Source: Pyxidicoccus sp. MSG2
GTDB taxonomy: Bacteria > Myxococcota > Myxococcia > Myxococcales > Myxococcaceae
NCBI RefSeq assembly: GCF_026626705.1
Contig: NZ_JAPNKC010000001.1
Span: 12,029,001-12,093,000 of the forward strand
DNA: 64,000 nt
Direction: 5' to 3'
The notes beneath the pieces were generated by a model, which was not told where the DNA came from, made no database searches, and saw nothing but the letters and a program-made list of their open reading frames with translations. The position numbers and the translations under genes are program-made. Below, piece after piece: positions 21,942 through 29,669 of the stretch (positions are counted from its first letter, which is position 1; the number at the start of each line of letters is the position of its first letter).

Positions 21942-23105
21942 ATGAAGGAGCGGCTCGTGAGCTGGAAGCGTTGGCTGGGTGGCGCCGCGGTCGCGGGGCT
22001 TCTGGGAGGCTGCAGCACGGCGCCGCTCTATACGAATCCGGAGCTGCCCCGGCCCGCGTCGTTCCGGCCGGTGGACTACTTCTCGGTGAACTGGTGGGCC
22101 TCGCTGGCCCCGCCCACGCGGCTGGAGTTCTCGCCGCGTGAGGTGGCGTCCCCGGCCTATGACGCGGACAACAAGCACGTCATCGCGCTCACGCGGGACG
22201 GCTATGTCCGCGCGGTGGGGCCGGACGGCAAGGTGAAGTGGTCCTTCCGCACGGCCGTCCGCTTCAGCGCGGGCGCCCGGGTGAGCGAGGGCGTCGTCTA
22301 CGTGCCCGGCGGTGACGGCGTGCTGTACGCGCTGGACTCGGCCACGGGCGACGTGAAGTGGAAGTACGCCTCGGGCGAGTCGCTGGCGACGGTGCCGGTG
22401 CTGGCGGATGGCCTGGTGCTGGTGGCCTCGGAGAGCGACACGCTCTTCGCGGTGAAGGCCGCGGACGGGGTGTGGGCCTGGCAGTACCGGAGAGACCCAC
22501 CGTCCGGCTTCACCATCCGCGGCGCGTCCACGCCGCTGGTGCACGAGGGCACCGTCTACGTCGGCTTCTCCGACGGCTTCCTGGTGGCGCTGAGCATCTC
22601 GGATGGCAGTGCCACGTGGGAGAAGTCGTTGTCCGGCGCGGGCACCCAGTTCCTGGACGTGGACACGCAGCCGGTGATGAACGAGGCCGGGCTGCTCTTC
22701 GTGGCCTCGTACAAGAACGGCATCTTCGCCCTCGAGGCGGAGACGGGCGACATGGTGTGGAACACCACCGTGGGCGGCGTCACGTCGCTGCTGACGCGGG
22801 GGCAGATGCTCTTCGCGTCGGGTGACGGCCGGGTGGACGGCTACCTGGCGGACAGCGGGAAGCTGCTGTGGTCGCTGCCCCTGGGGGAACGGGCGGCGTT
22901 CGCTCCGGTGTTCGCCCAGGGAATGCTGCTCGTGCCCATCCAGCGCTCGCTGCTGTTCCTGGACCCGAAGACGGGCAGGTCCCGTTTGGCGTGGAACCCG
23001 GGGGACGGCATCAGCGCGACGCCCTTCGTCCGGGGCAAGCAGGTGTTCGTGCTGTCCAACAACGGCTTCCTGTACGCCCTGGACGTGAACGGGTTTCGCG
23101 GGTGA
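21942..23105 (+). CDS. bamB: BamB-like outer-membrane beta-propeller lipoprotein
   Basis: A 387-residue PQQ-type beta-propeller lipoprotein of the BAM outer-membrane protein assembly complex. The lipobox is LLGGC (Cys 24). At least seven propeller blades follow, shown by repeated VYVPGGDGVLYALDSATGDV and LFAVKAADGVWAW-type units. It follows the YfgM-like gene by ten bases and overlaps the Nudix gene by four. In E. coli the order is yfgM-bamB-der, so the same partners are clustered here in another order. Confidence 0.9.
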   Translation: MKERLVSWKRWLGGAAVAGLLGGCSTAPLYTNPELPRPASFRPVDYFSVNWWASLAPPTRLEFSPREVASPAYDADNKHVIALTRDGYVRAVGPDGKVKWSFRTAVRFSAGARVSEGVVYVPGGDGVLYALDSATGDVKWKYASGESLATVPVLADGLVLVASESDTLFAVKAADGVWAWQYRRDPPSGFTIRGASTPLVHEGTVYVGFSDGFLVALSISDGSATWEKSLSGAGTQFLDVDTQPVMNEAGLLFVASYKNGIFALEAETGDMVWNTTVGGVTSLLTRGQMLFASGDGRVDGYLADSGKLLWSLPLGERAAFAPVFAQGMLLVPIQRSLLFLDPKTGRSRLAWNPGDGISATPFVRGKQVFVLSNNGFLYALDVNGFRG

Positions 23106-23530
23106 CGGTGGTGGCGACCAGGACGGTCCGCGTCGTCGCGGCACTGATTCCGAGGCCCGAGGACGGCAACCGGTTCCTGGTGCAGCAGCGGCTCCCCGGC
23201 GGAAGCCGGGCCCTGCTGTGGGAGTTCCCCGGCGGCAAGGTGGAGCCGGGGGAGTCGGACGAGGCCGCCCTGGCCCGCGAGTGCCGTGAAGAGCTGGACG
23301 TGGAGCTCTCCGTGGGCCGGCGGCTGTGGGAAGGCCGGCACACGTACCCGGACCTCACGGTGGAATTGGTGCTCTATGCCGCCCGGATGGTGACGGGCGA
23401 GCCGAAGCCGTTGGGCGCCCACAGGCTGGCGTTCCACACGCCGGCGGAAATGCAGGCTCTGCCGTTCTGCGAGGCGGACATCCCGCTGCTGGACGACCTG
23501 GTGGCGGGAAGGCTGGGCTCGCTCGATTGA
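23102..23530 (+). CDS. Nudix hydrolase, MutT-like
   Basis: A 142-residue Nudix protein with the box GGKVEPGESDEAALARECRE followed by ELDV, matching Gx5Ex7REUxEE. This suggests an 8-oxo-dGTP or related nucleotide pyrophosphatase. GTG 23102 overlaps the bamB stop (GTGA), so translation is coupled, and the stop overlaps the next gene (TGATG). Confidence 0.9.
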   Translation: MTVVATRTVRVVAALIPRPEDGNRFLVQQRLPGGSRALLWEFPGGKVEPGESDEAALARECREELDVELSVGRRLWEGRHTYPDLTVELVLYAARMVTGEPKPLGAHRLAFHTPAEMQALPFCEADIPLLDDLVAGRLGSLD

Positions 23531-24411
23531 TGCTGCAGCGGACCTTCCAGCACATCCCCGGAGTGGGGCCCTGGCGGGAGAAGGACCTGTGGTCCCGAGG
23601 CATCCGGACCTGGGACGACTTCCCGGCGGCCGGCACCGGGGTGGCCATCAGCAAGAAGACGGACGACGTCGCCCGCGCGCGCATCGCGGAAGCCCGTGAG
23701 GCGCTGGAGCGCGGGGACTTGCGCAAGCTGGCGGAGCTGCTGCCGCCCCGGGAGCACTGGCGGCTGTACCCGACGTTCCAGGACGACGCCGTCTACTTCG
23801 ACATCGAGACGGACGGGAAGGACGCGCAGGCGCCCACGGTGGTGAGCCTGTTCGACTCACGCGGGCTGCACGTGTTCATCCAGGGCCGCAACATGGACGC
23901 ACTGCCAGAGGCGATGGCGGAGCGGCGGCTGTGGGTGACGTTCAATGGCTCGTGCTTCGACGTGCCGGTGCTGCGGGACTACTTCGGGCCGGGGCGCTTC
24001 CCGGTGCCGGACGCGCACATCGACCTGCGCTTCGTCACGCGGCGGCTGGGCATTGGCGGCGGGCTGAAGGAAATCGAGGGGAAGATTGGCGCCGAGCGGC
24101 CGCAGCACCTGAAGGGCGTCAACGGGTACGACGCGGTGCTGCTGTGGCGGGCGTACCTGCGCCGGGGAGACGTGGAGGCACTGCGGTTCCTCGTCGAGTA
24201 CAACCTCTACGATTCGTTCCAGCTCCGGACGCTGATGGACTTCTCGTACAACCGCGGCGCGGACGAGCTGAACCAGGACGTGCCCCGGGTGCCGGTGTTC
24301 GACCGCGGCGACGTGCTGTACGACGTGAGCAAGATCATCCTGGACCTGGGGCCCACCGAGCGGGACTTGCAGACGCTCGCGAGGGTGCGGGCCATGGAGC
24401 AGGATTCCTGA
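23530..24411 (+). CDS. RNase H-fold exonuclease-like protein (YprB type)
   Basis: A 293-residue protein with an N-terminal helical region and a ribonuclease-H-like domain (about 85-250). Likely metal-binding acidic residues are in YFDIETDG (DxE), FNGSCFDVPVL, HIDLRF and YNLYDSFQLR, which resembles the DEDD pattern of the YprB/RNase_H_2 family. Its substrate, DNA or RNA, cannot be told. It is the last gene of the bamB-Nudix run. Confidence 0.8.
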   Translation: MLQRTFQHIPGVGPWREKDLWSRGIRTWDDFPAAGTGVAISKKTDDVARARIAEAREALERGDLRKLAELLPPREHWRLYPTFQDDAVYFDIETDGKDAQAPTVVSLFDSRGLHVFIQGRNMDALPEAMAERRLWVTFNGSCFDVPVLRDYFGPGRFPVPDAHIDLRFVTRRLGIGGGLKEIEGKIGAERPQHLKGVNGYDAVLLWRAYLRRGDVEALRFLVEYNLYDSFQLRTLMDFSYNRGADELNQDVPRVPVFDRGDVLYDVSKIILDLGPTERDLQTLARVRAMEQDS

Positions 24412-24477
24412 GCGGGTAGGGTGTTGGGCTCGTTCGAGGGTGCCGCTTCTTCGCTCCCGACGAAGTAAAGAGCCCGC

Positions 24478-26619
24478 ATGCGCACCCGCTTGCGTCCCTT
24501 CGCATCCCTCGTCGTCCTCGCCGCGCTCAGCGCCGCCGCCCAGTCCCCCACGTCCCCGCTGGGCCCCGTGTCGCCCACCACCGGACTGGTGCTGCGGGAC
24601 GAGGTGGTGCGCGCCCTCATCCAGGAGAGCTCCGGCGACCGCATCCACGACAACGTGCAGCGGATCTCCCTCCTCGCCCGGGACACCCAGGGGGGCTACG
24701 CCGAGGCAGCCGGGTGGATGAAGGCCGCCGCCGAGGCCGCGGGACTTCAGGAAGTGCGCCTGGAGGCGATGAAGGACGGCCCCCAGTGGCGCGCCAGCCA
24801 TGGCGAGCTGTGGGTGGCCAGTCCCCACCGGCACAAGGTCACCTCCTACGCCGACCTGCCCATGTCCCTGCCGGCGGGCAGCGGCAGCTTCGAGGGCACG
24901 GGCCTGGAATTGGTCGACGTGGGCACCGGCATGCAGGACGCGGACTACGTAGGCAGGGAATTGAAGGGCAAGGTGGTCATCACCCGCGGCCCTCCGGGTT
25001 TCGCCGTGCGCAAGGCGGTGGGCGAGCGCGGCGCCGTGGGCGTGATCTCGTCCTACACGACGCCGCCCTGGAATGCCCCCCACCGCATGGACGGCGACTT
25101 CCCGGACCAGGTGGGCTGGGCGCGCGTCTCATCGGCGCTGCTGCCGCCGGGCACACCGTTGCCCTTCGTGTTCATGGTCTCGGACCGCCAGGGGCGCGAG
25201 CTGCGCGCTCAGCTGCAGACGGGCCCGGTGAAGGTGGACGTGAGCGTCGCCACCGAGACCTTCGAGGGGCACTACAGCATCGTCAGCGGCGTCATCCCCG
25301 GCACCCGCGCCGGAGAGGAGGTCGTCCTCACCGCCCACCTGGACCACTACAAGCCCGGGGCCGACGACAATGCCTCGGGGGCGGCCACCCTGCTGGAGAT
25401 GGTGCGCACCTACACCACGCTCATCCGCCGTGGCGTGCTGCCGCCACCGGTGCGCACCGTTCGCGTGCTGTGGCTGCCGGAGTTCGATGGCACCCGGGAC
25501 TGGTTCTCCCACCACGCCGATGACCCGGTGCGGCGGGTGGCCAACTTCAACTTCGACATGCTCGGCGCGAGCCTGACCCGCACGCACTCGCGCTTCATGG
25601 CGACCTACACGCCGGACTGGAACGCCAGCTTCGTGAACGCTGTCTCCGAGTCCACGGTGGACTTCATGAACCGCTTCAACGGTGTGGCCTACCCGCCGCG
25701 AAAGGACTTCCGCATCGGCTCCGTCACCGGCTCTCAGGACCCGCTGGACGTCCACATGGAGCGCTACAGCCGAGGGTCGGACCACCAGCTCTTCAACGAC
25801 CACGGCATCCCGGGCGTGGCCTTCTCCACCTGGCCCGACGACGGCTACCACACCAGCGGCGACCGGCCGGAGAACGTGGACCCCACCCAGCTGCACCGCG
25901 CCGCCTTCGCGGGCCTGGCCTCGGTCACCGTCGCCGCCTGGGCCGAGGGCACGGGCGCGCTGGAGCTGGCGCGCCTGGTGTCGGTGCACGGCGTTCGGCG
26001 CGTGGCGGAGGACGAGTTCAGCGCCCGCCGCGACCTGGCCTCGGTCCCCGCCGCGGAGCTGCCCGGCGCCTACCGCCTGGCCCGCGCCGTGGTGCGCGCC
26101 GGCTACCAACGCGAGCGCGAGGCCCTGCGCTCCTGCCTTCCCCTGGGGGCGCCCGCCGCGCCGGTGCAGGCCATGGCCAAAGCGCTCGAGGCCACCGAGG
26201 CCCAGGCACTGAAGCGCCTGGAGGCGGACGGCAAGGCGCGCGGCGCGTCCCTGCGGGAGCCCACCCCCACCGAGGCCGAACGCCGGGCACGGGCCTTCAT
26301 CCCGCGCCGCGTGAAGGGACAGGAGCTGGCCTCCTTCGACGAGGTGGCGGGCAAGGCCAGCCCCGAGGCCCAGCCCCGGGTGGCCGCTGTGCAGGCCGTC
26401 ATGACCGCCGCGACCACCGCCCTGCGGGAGCGCGGGGAGGACGAGCTGCGCTTCTACCAACTGCCCGATGCCATCTTGAGTTACGCCGACGGCAGGCGCT
26501 CCGTGGAGGACATCCGCGAGGCGGCCTATGCCGAGTACGGCCACGCCTTCCCCGTGGAGGCGCTCCTGGACCTGTTCGGGTTGATGGAGCAGGGCGGAAT
26601 CATGACGCGTGCCCGCTGA
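24478..26619 (+). CDS. Exported M28-family zinc peptidase with PA domain
   Basis: A 713-residue exported peptidase. A signal peptide (about 1-21, LVVLAALSAAAQ) is followed by a PA-like insert (about 130-250) and the M28 metallopeptidase core. Zinc ligands visible are AHLDHYKPGADDNASG (His and Asp), FNFDMLG (Asp) and GYHTSGD (His). The usual EE catalytic pair reads PEFDGT, a variant. The last 200 residues are helical and end in a winged-helix-like SYADGRRSVEDIREAAY unit. Probably an aminopeptidase used in extracellular protein digestion. Confidence 0.87.
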   Translation: MRTRLRPFASLVVLAALSAAAQSPTSPLGPVSPTTGLVLRDEVVRALIQESSGDRIHDNVQRISLLARDTQGGYAEAAGWMKAAAEAAGLQEVRLEAMKDGPQWRASHGELWVASPHRHKVTSYADLPMSLPAGSGSFEGTGLELVDVGTGMQDADYVGRELKGKVVITRGPPGFAVRKAVGERGAVGVISSYTTPPWNAPHRMDGDFPDQVGWARVSSALLPPGTPLPFVFMVSDRQGRELRAQLQTGPVKVDVSVATETFEGHYSIVSGVIPGTRAGEEVVLTAHLDHYKPGADDNASGAATLLEMVRTYTTLIRRGVLPPPVRTVRVLWLPEFDGTRDWFSHHADDPVRRVANFNFDMLGASLTRTHSRFMATYTPDWNASFVNAVSESTVDFMNRFNGVAYPPRKDFRIGSVTGSQDPLDVHMERYSRGSDHQLFNDHGIPGVAFSTWPDDGYHTSGDRPENVDPTQLHRAAFAGLASVTVAAWAEGTGALELARLVSVHGVRRVAEDEFSARRDLASVPAAELPGAYRLARAVVRAGYQREREALRSCLPLGAPAAPVQAMAKALEATEAQALKRLEADGKARGASLREPTPTEAERRARAFIPRRVKGQELASFDEVAGKASPEAQPRVAAVQAVMTAATTALRERGEDELRFYQLPDAILSYADGRRSVEDIREAAYAEYGHAFPVEALLDLFGLMEQGGIMTRAR

Positions 26620-26762
26620 GGGCACCCCCACAGCCCGAACACGTTGAGCTACGACGGGCTCGAAGACGCTCGCGATGTGCAGTGCCCGCCATCGCGGGCC
26701 CGGTCCGGTGGAATGCGCCGGGGGCCCGTTTGTAGGTTCTGGGGCCCACGACGGAGGAATGC

Positions 26763-27581
26763 ATGAGCGACCCGATGAATCCGACGCCCGCAGGAACCTC
26801 GCCGACGCCGCCCTCGGAGCCTCCACGGGGCTCCCGGGCGAAGACGCTGGCCGTCGTCCTCCTGCTGGGCGGTCTGGCCCTGGTGGCCTCGTACTACGGA
26901 CTCCGGCGGCAGATTCGCGCGCCCGAGGTGGTCAGCGCGCCCGTGGTTGACGCGGGGCCCGCAGCGCCGCCGGTGGAAGAAGTGTCGCTGCCGGAGAGCG
27001 ATGGTCGCGTCCGGGATTTGATGGGCCGGCTTTCGACCGAGCCCGAGTTCGCGAAGTGGCTCCAGGAGAAGGACCTGGTCCGGCGCTTCACGGCGGCGGT
27101 GAACAACGTGGCCGAGGGCGCCAGCCCGCGGATGGTCCTGGGGTTCCTCGCTCCGGCCGGTGGTTTCGCGGTCTCCCAGGTCGACAGGGCGACGACGGTC
27201 ATCGACCCGAAGAGCTACGGGCGCTACGACACGGTGGCCCGGGTGTTCGGCTCGCTGGACGCGCAGGCCGCGGGCAGCGTGTACCGGGAGCTGAAGCCGC
27301 TGATTGACCAGGCCCACCGGGAGATCGCGCCGCCGGGCCAGCCTTTCGACAGGACGTTCAGCCAGGCCATCCAGCACCTGCTGGTGGTTCCGGTGCAGGA
27401 AGGGCCCGTGGAGGTGAAGCCGCAGGGCGCCCTCTACGCGTATGCCTCGCCGGAGCTGGAAGGCCTGAGCCGGGCCCAGAAGCACCTGCTGCGCATGGGG
27501 CCGGAGAACATGCGGACCATCCAGGCGAAGCTGCGCGAGCTGCAGAGTGCGCTGGGCCTGCCTCCGATGGCGGAGCGCTGA
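26763..27581 (+). CDS. DUF3014 single-pass membrane protein
   Basis: A 272-residue protein with a Pro-rich N-terminus, one membrane segment (about 31-46, AVVLLLGGLALVASYY) and a periplasmic DUF3014 domain (about 75-250). The domain is marked by NNVAEGASPRMVLGFLAP and SYGRYDTVARVFGSLD. Function unknown. GGAGG lies just before ATG 26763. It is convergent with the lipoprotein gene, with the GAACATTC array between. Confidence 0.78.
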   Translation: MSDPMNPTPAGTSPTPPSEPPRGSRAKTLAVVLLLGGLALVASYYGLRRQIRAPEVVSAPVVDAGPAAPPVEEVSLPESDGRVRDLMGRLSTEPEFAKWLQEKDLVRRFTAAVNNVAEGASPRMVLGFLAPAGGFAVSQVDRATTVIDPKSYGRYDTVARVFGSLDAQAAGSVYRELKPLIDQAHREIAPPGQPFDRTFSQAIQHLLVVPVQEGPVEVKPQGALYAYASPELEGLSRAQKHLLRMGPENMRTIQAKLRELQSALGLPPMAER

Positions 27582-27604
27582 ACGGCGGATTGCTGGCAGG
27601 GCGC

Positions 27605-27735
27605 CCAGGAACATTCCTGGAGGGAGCCCGGACGCGTCAAAGAACATTCTTTCGGGCAAAAGAACATTCTCCGGACCTGGAAGGGCGTCAAAGAACATTC
27701 TTTTGGGTTCATGGGCGCAGGAAGAACATTCCTGG
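27605..27735. repeat. Array of five GAACATTC pseudo-palindromes
   Basis: Five exact copies of GAACATTC lie at 27609, 27642, 27662, 27693 and 27724, all in the same orientation. The flanks extend the inverted symmetry differently in each copy: CCAGGAACATTCCTGG in copy 1 (seven-base arms around CA), AAAGAACATTCTTT in copies 2 and 4, shorter arms in copies 3 and 5. Start-to-start distances are 33, 20, 31 and 31 bases, close to whole helical turns. The array lies between two converging genes, so it is not an ordinary promoter operator. Copies 2 and 4 share a longer GCGTCAAAGAACATTCTTT block, suggesting duplication. Confidence 0.85.
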
Positions 27736-27757
27736 TGCCAGGAGCCGCACGGCCGGG

Positions 27758-28300
27758 CTACTTGCGTTTCTTCTTCTTGGCCGGCGGAGGCGGAGGTGCC
27801 GGCTTTTCCTTTTCGCCAGCGACCTGGAACGGGGCCCGGAGTTCTTCGACGTCGCGGCCCAGGGCGTCGGTGAAGCCCGAGCCGGTCTGGGCGTCGACGA
27901 CCAGCGTGTACTCGAAGCCCGTCTTCAGGGGCTGCGGCAGGTTGATGCGGTACACGAGCCCGGCATCGGATTCCTCGACGTCATCATCGGAGACCATGGC
28001 GCGCTCGGCCTCGTCGAAGAGCCGGACCCGGTAGTTCCGGAGGCCCACCGAGCTGCGCAATTCGAGCGCCGACGTGGGCTCGATCAGCGGCTTTTCATCC
28101 GGCGCGAGGGAGATCTCGGCCAGGCCTGCATCCGGGGACTGGTAGGTCAGCGAGAACCGGGCGGGCGGAGGCGCCGAGGGGACCTGGGCGGCCTCGGTGG
28201 TGCCGGCATCGGACGTCGCCGCCGGCTTGTCGGGGCAGCCAGCCAGCACGAGGGCGCCGCAGCAGGTGACGGCAGCCAGGCCGAATCGAAGGAAGCGCAT
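27758..28300 (-). CDS. Small lipoprotein
   Basis: A 180-residue lipoprotein with lipobox LAGC (Cys near 22), a Pro/Ala-rich spacer and a beta-rich domain (about 48-160) that may be Ig-like. The tail is Pro/Lys rich (PPPPPAKKKKRK). Function unknown. The start is ATG 28300; no good Shine-Dalgarno is visible. It converges on the DUF3014 gene. Confidence 0.78.
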   Translation of the reverse strand: MRFLRFGLAAVTCCGALVLAGCPDKPAATSDAGTTEAAQVPSAPPPARFSLTYQSPDAGLAEISLAPDEKPLIEPTSALELRSSVGLRNYRVRLFDEAERAMVSDDDVEESDAGLVYRINLPQPLKTGFEYTLVVDAQTGSGFTDALGRDVEELRAPFQVAGEKEKPAPPPPPAKKKKRK

Positions 28301-28623
28301 GGGCCGGTCACGGTATGCGCGTGAGCGGGCTCCGGAAAGCACGGAGTGCCGTGCAGGCAGGCGAGCCTCAGGCGAAGTGCCGGGCGTGGAACACGGCGGG
28401 CCAGAGGGCCGGGAACAGGCTCCAGAACGCGCCCGAACACCCCTGGTCTCCCTCTGTCGGAACGTCTGATAACATGCGTTATGTAAACTAAGCGCATGGG
28501 CAACCTGGGGTTCCAAATCCCGTGCTCCAGGCCGACTCCACGGGCCTTCCCCCGCCTCCAGAACCTCCGGAACGGAGCCGGCTCCGAGCCCCCGGTTCCG
28601 TCTCGCGAGCCGCTGCCAGCCGC
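28301..28623. other. Intergenic region with AT-rich palindrome
   Basis: This gap of 323 bases between two minus-strand genes holds no convincing gene. An AT-rich patch stands out from its GC-rich surroundings. ATAACATGCGTTAT (28469-28482) is a palindrome with five-base arms around ATGC. It overlaps a second imperfect inverted repeat (ATGCGTTA 28474-28481 and TAAGCGCAT 28489-28497). It could be an operator for the lipoprotein gene downstream on the minus strand. No good -35/-10 pair was found. Confidence 0.5.
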
Positions 28624-29316
28624 CTACCGCTTCACCTTGTAGCGGGCCCACAGCAGGTCGCCCTTGCGCCGCTCCACGGACAGCAGCTTGAGGTTCCGCG
28701 CCGGGCCCCTGCCAGCCTTCGCATCGAACAGCGACGGCGTTCCCACGCCCCCGTCCGCGACCGGCGCGAACAGGATGCTCAGTTCATCGACCAGGTCGGC
28801 GGCCAGGAACGAGCCGTTGATCTTCCCTCCGCCCTCGAGGAGCAGCGTCTTGATGCCGAACTCCTTCCGGAGCTTCTGGAGCACCCTCGGCAGGCTCAGG
28901 CGCTCCTTGCCGCCGAACACGTACGAGACGCCACGCGCCTGCAGGAACGCCAGGTAGTCATCCGATACCGCCTCGGTCAGCACCGTGATGACGTGCTCCT
29001 CGTCAATCGACGCCGACTTCCAGGTGAGCTTGCCGGACGGGTCCAGTGCAATCGCGTAGGACTCCGCGTCCCTGCGCGCGATGAAGTCCGTCCGAGGAAT
29101 CGGCTGCCCGCCCTTGCGCCTGGGGACCTTCGACTTCCCAGCGTACGGCTCCATGGAGACCCGGCCGATGATCCACCCATCCGCGTCGAAGATCTCGGCC
29201 GTCTGCTCATATTCGGCGTACGCGGCCTTCGGCAGCTCCCAGCCCTTCACCACGATGCGCCCGTCCACCGAGGGCACCATGTGGCAGATCACATAGGGTC
29301 GCTTCGTCATCTCCAT
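28624..29316 (-). CDS. RibD C-terminal/dihydrofolate reductase-like reductase
   Basis: A 230-residue NADPH-dependent reductase of the RibD-C/DHFR-like superfamily. The N-terminal strand RPYVICHMVPSVDGRI and the later TLLLEGGGKINGSFL and LVDELSILFAPV are typical. The start is ATG 29316, with GGAGGAC about eight bases upstream; an in-frame ATG at 29358 would skip that site. Stand-alone members do not necessarily work in riboflavin synthesis. No rib gene is near, so the substrate is unknown. Confidence 0.82.
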   Translation of the reverse strand: MEMTKRPYVICHMVPSVDGRIVVKGWELPKAAYAEYEQTAEIFDADGWIIGRVSMEPYAGKSKVPRRKGGQPIPRTDFIARRDAESYAIALDPSGKLTWKSASIDEEHVITVLTEAVSDDYLAFLQARGVSYVFGGKERLSLPRVLQKLRKEFGIKTLLLEGGGKINGSFLAADLVDELSILFAPVADGGVGTPSLFDAKAGRGPARNLKLLSVERRKGDLLWARYKVKR

Positions 29317-29669
29317 CTCGCTGTCCTCCGGTTGAGTGGCCTTCCCAGGTCCGGACACGCTGATCCCAGAACCGACGCACGACGCACCGCACCAGCCCCG
29401 TCAGGTTGCTTGTCCGCGCCCTGCCAGCACGCCGTATCGCGACTTTACCGGTCCGTCTCGGCTGTTACTTCCCGGGCCCGGAATTCGCAGTGTGACTGCG
29501 CAATTACCGAGGGAAACCGACGTAGCGCCTCTGTGCGGCGGCGTGGAATCGAATGACCGCTCGCCTGTTCCGTGCGCCGGGAATTATTCCCGGCTTTTTA
29601 CCGGCTTGACCCAGCCAGGGGGTTCCCGCAGAACGCGGCCGTCCCCCCGGTTCTGGAAAGGACCTGTTC
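29317..29669. other. Divergent intergenic region
   Basis: This gap of 353 bases separates the reductase gene (minus) from the S46 peptidase gene (plus). It holds a terminator-like hairpin at 29576-29600, listed separately. I see no coding region of confidence and no clear promoter hexamers. AAAGGA precedes the peptidase ATG. Confidence 0.5.
29576..29600 (+). terminator. Orphan terminator-like hairpin upstream of the S46 peptidase gene
   Basis: GCCGGGAA (29576-29583) pairs perfectly with TTCCCGGC (29587-29594) around a TTA loop and is followed by TTTTTA. It has the form of an intrinsic terminator reading rightward, yet lies 70 bases before the peptidase start and behind no recognised gene. 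It may end a short leader transcript or a small RNA, or act as an operator. Confidence 0.55.

Noticed and set aside
27434-27712. A small minus-strand frame over the GAACATTC array with a repeated KECSLT peptide
   Set aside because: The peptide repeat only reflects the DNA repeat. The frame overlaps the end of the DUF3014 gene and has no family or Shine-Dalgarno support.
27605-27735. GAACATTC array as a CRISPR array
   Set aside because: The repeats are only 8 to 16 bases, the spacers are short and uneven, and no cas gene is present.
28505-28530. A tRNA-like T-arm (GGGGTTCCAAATCCC) near 28515
   Set aside because: The loop would have eight bases if the invariant G-C closing pair is kept. No matching 5' acceptor strand or anticodon arm is found upstream.
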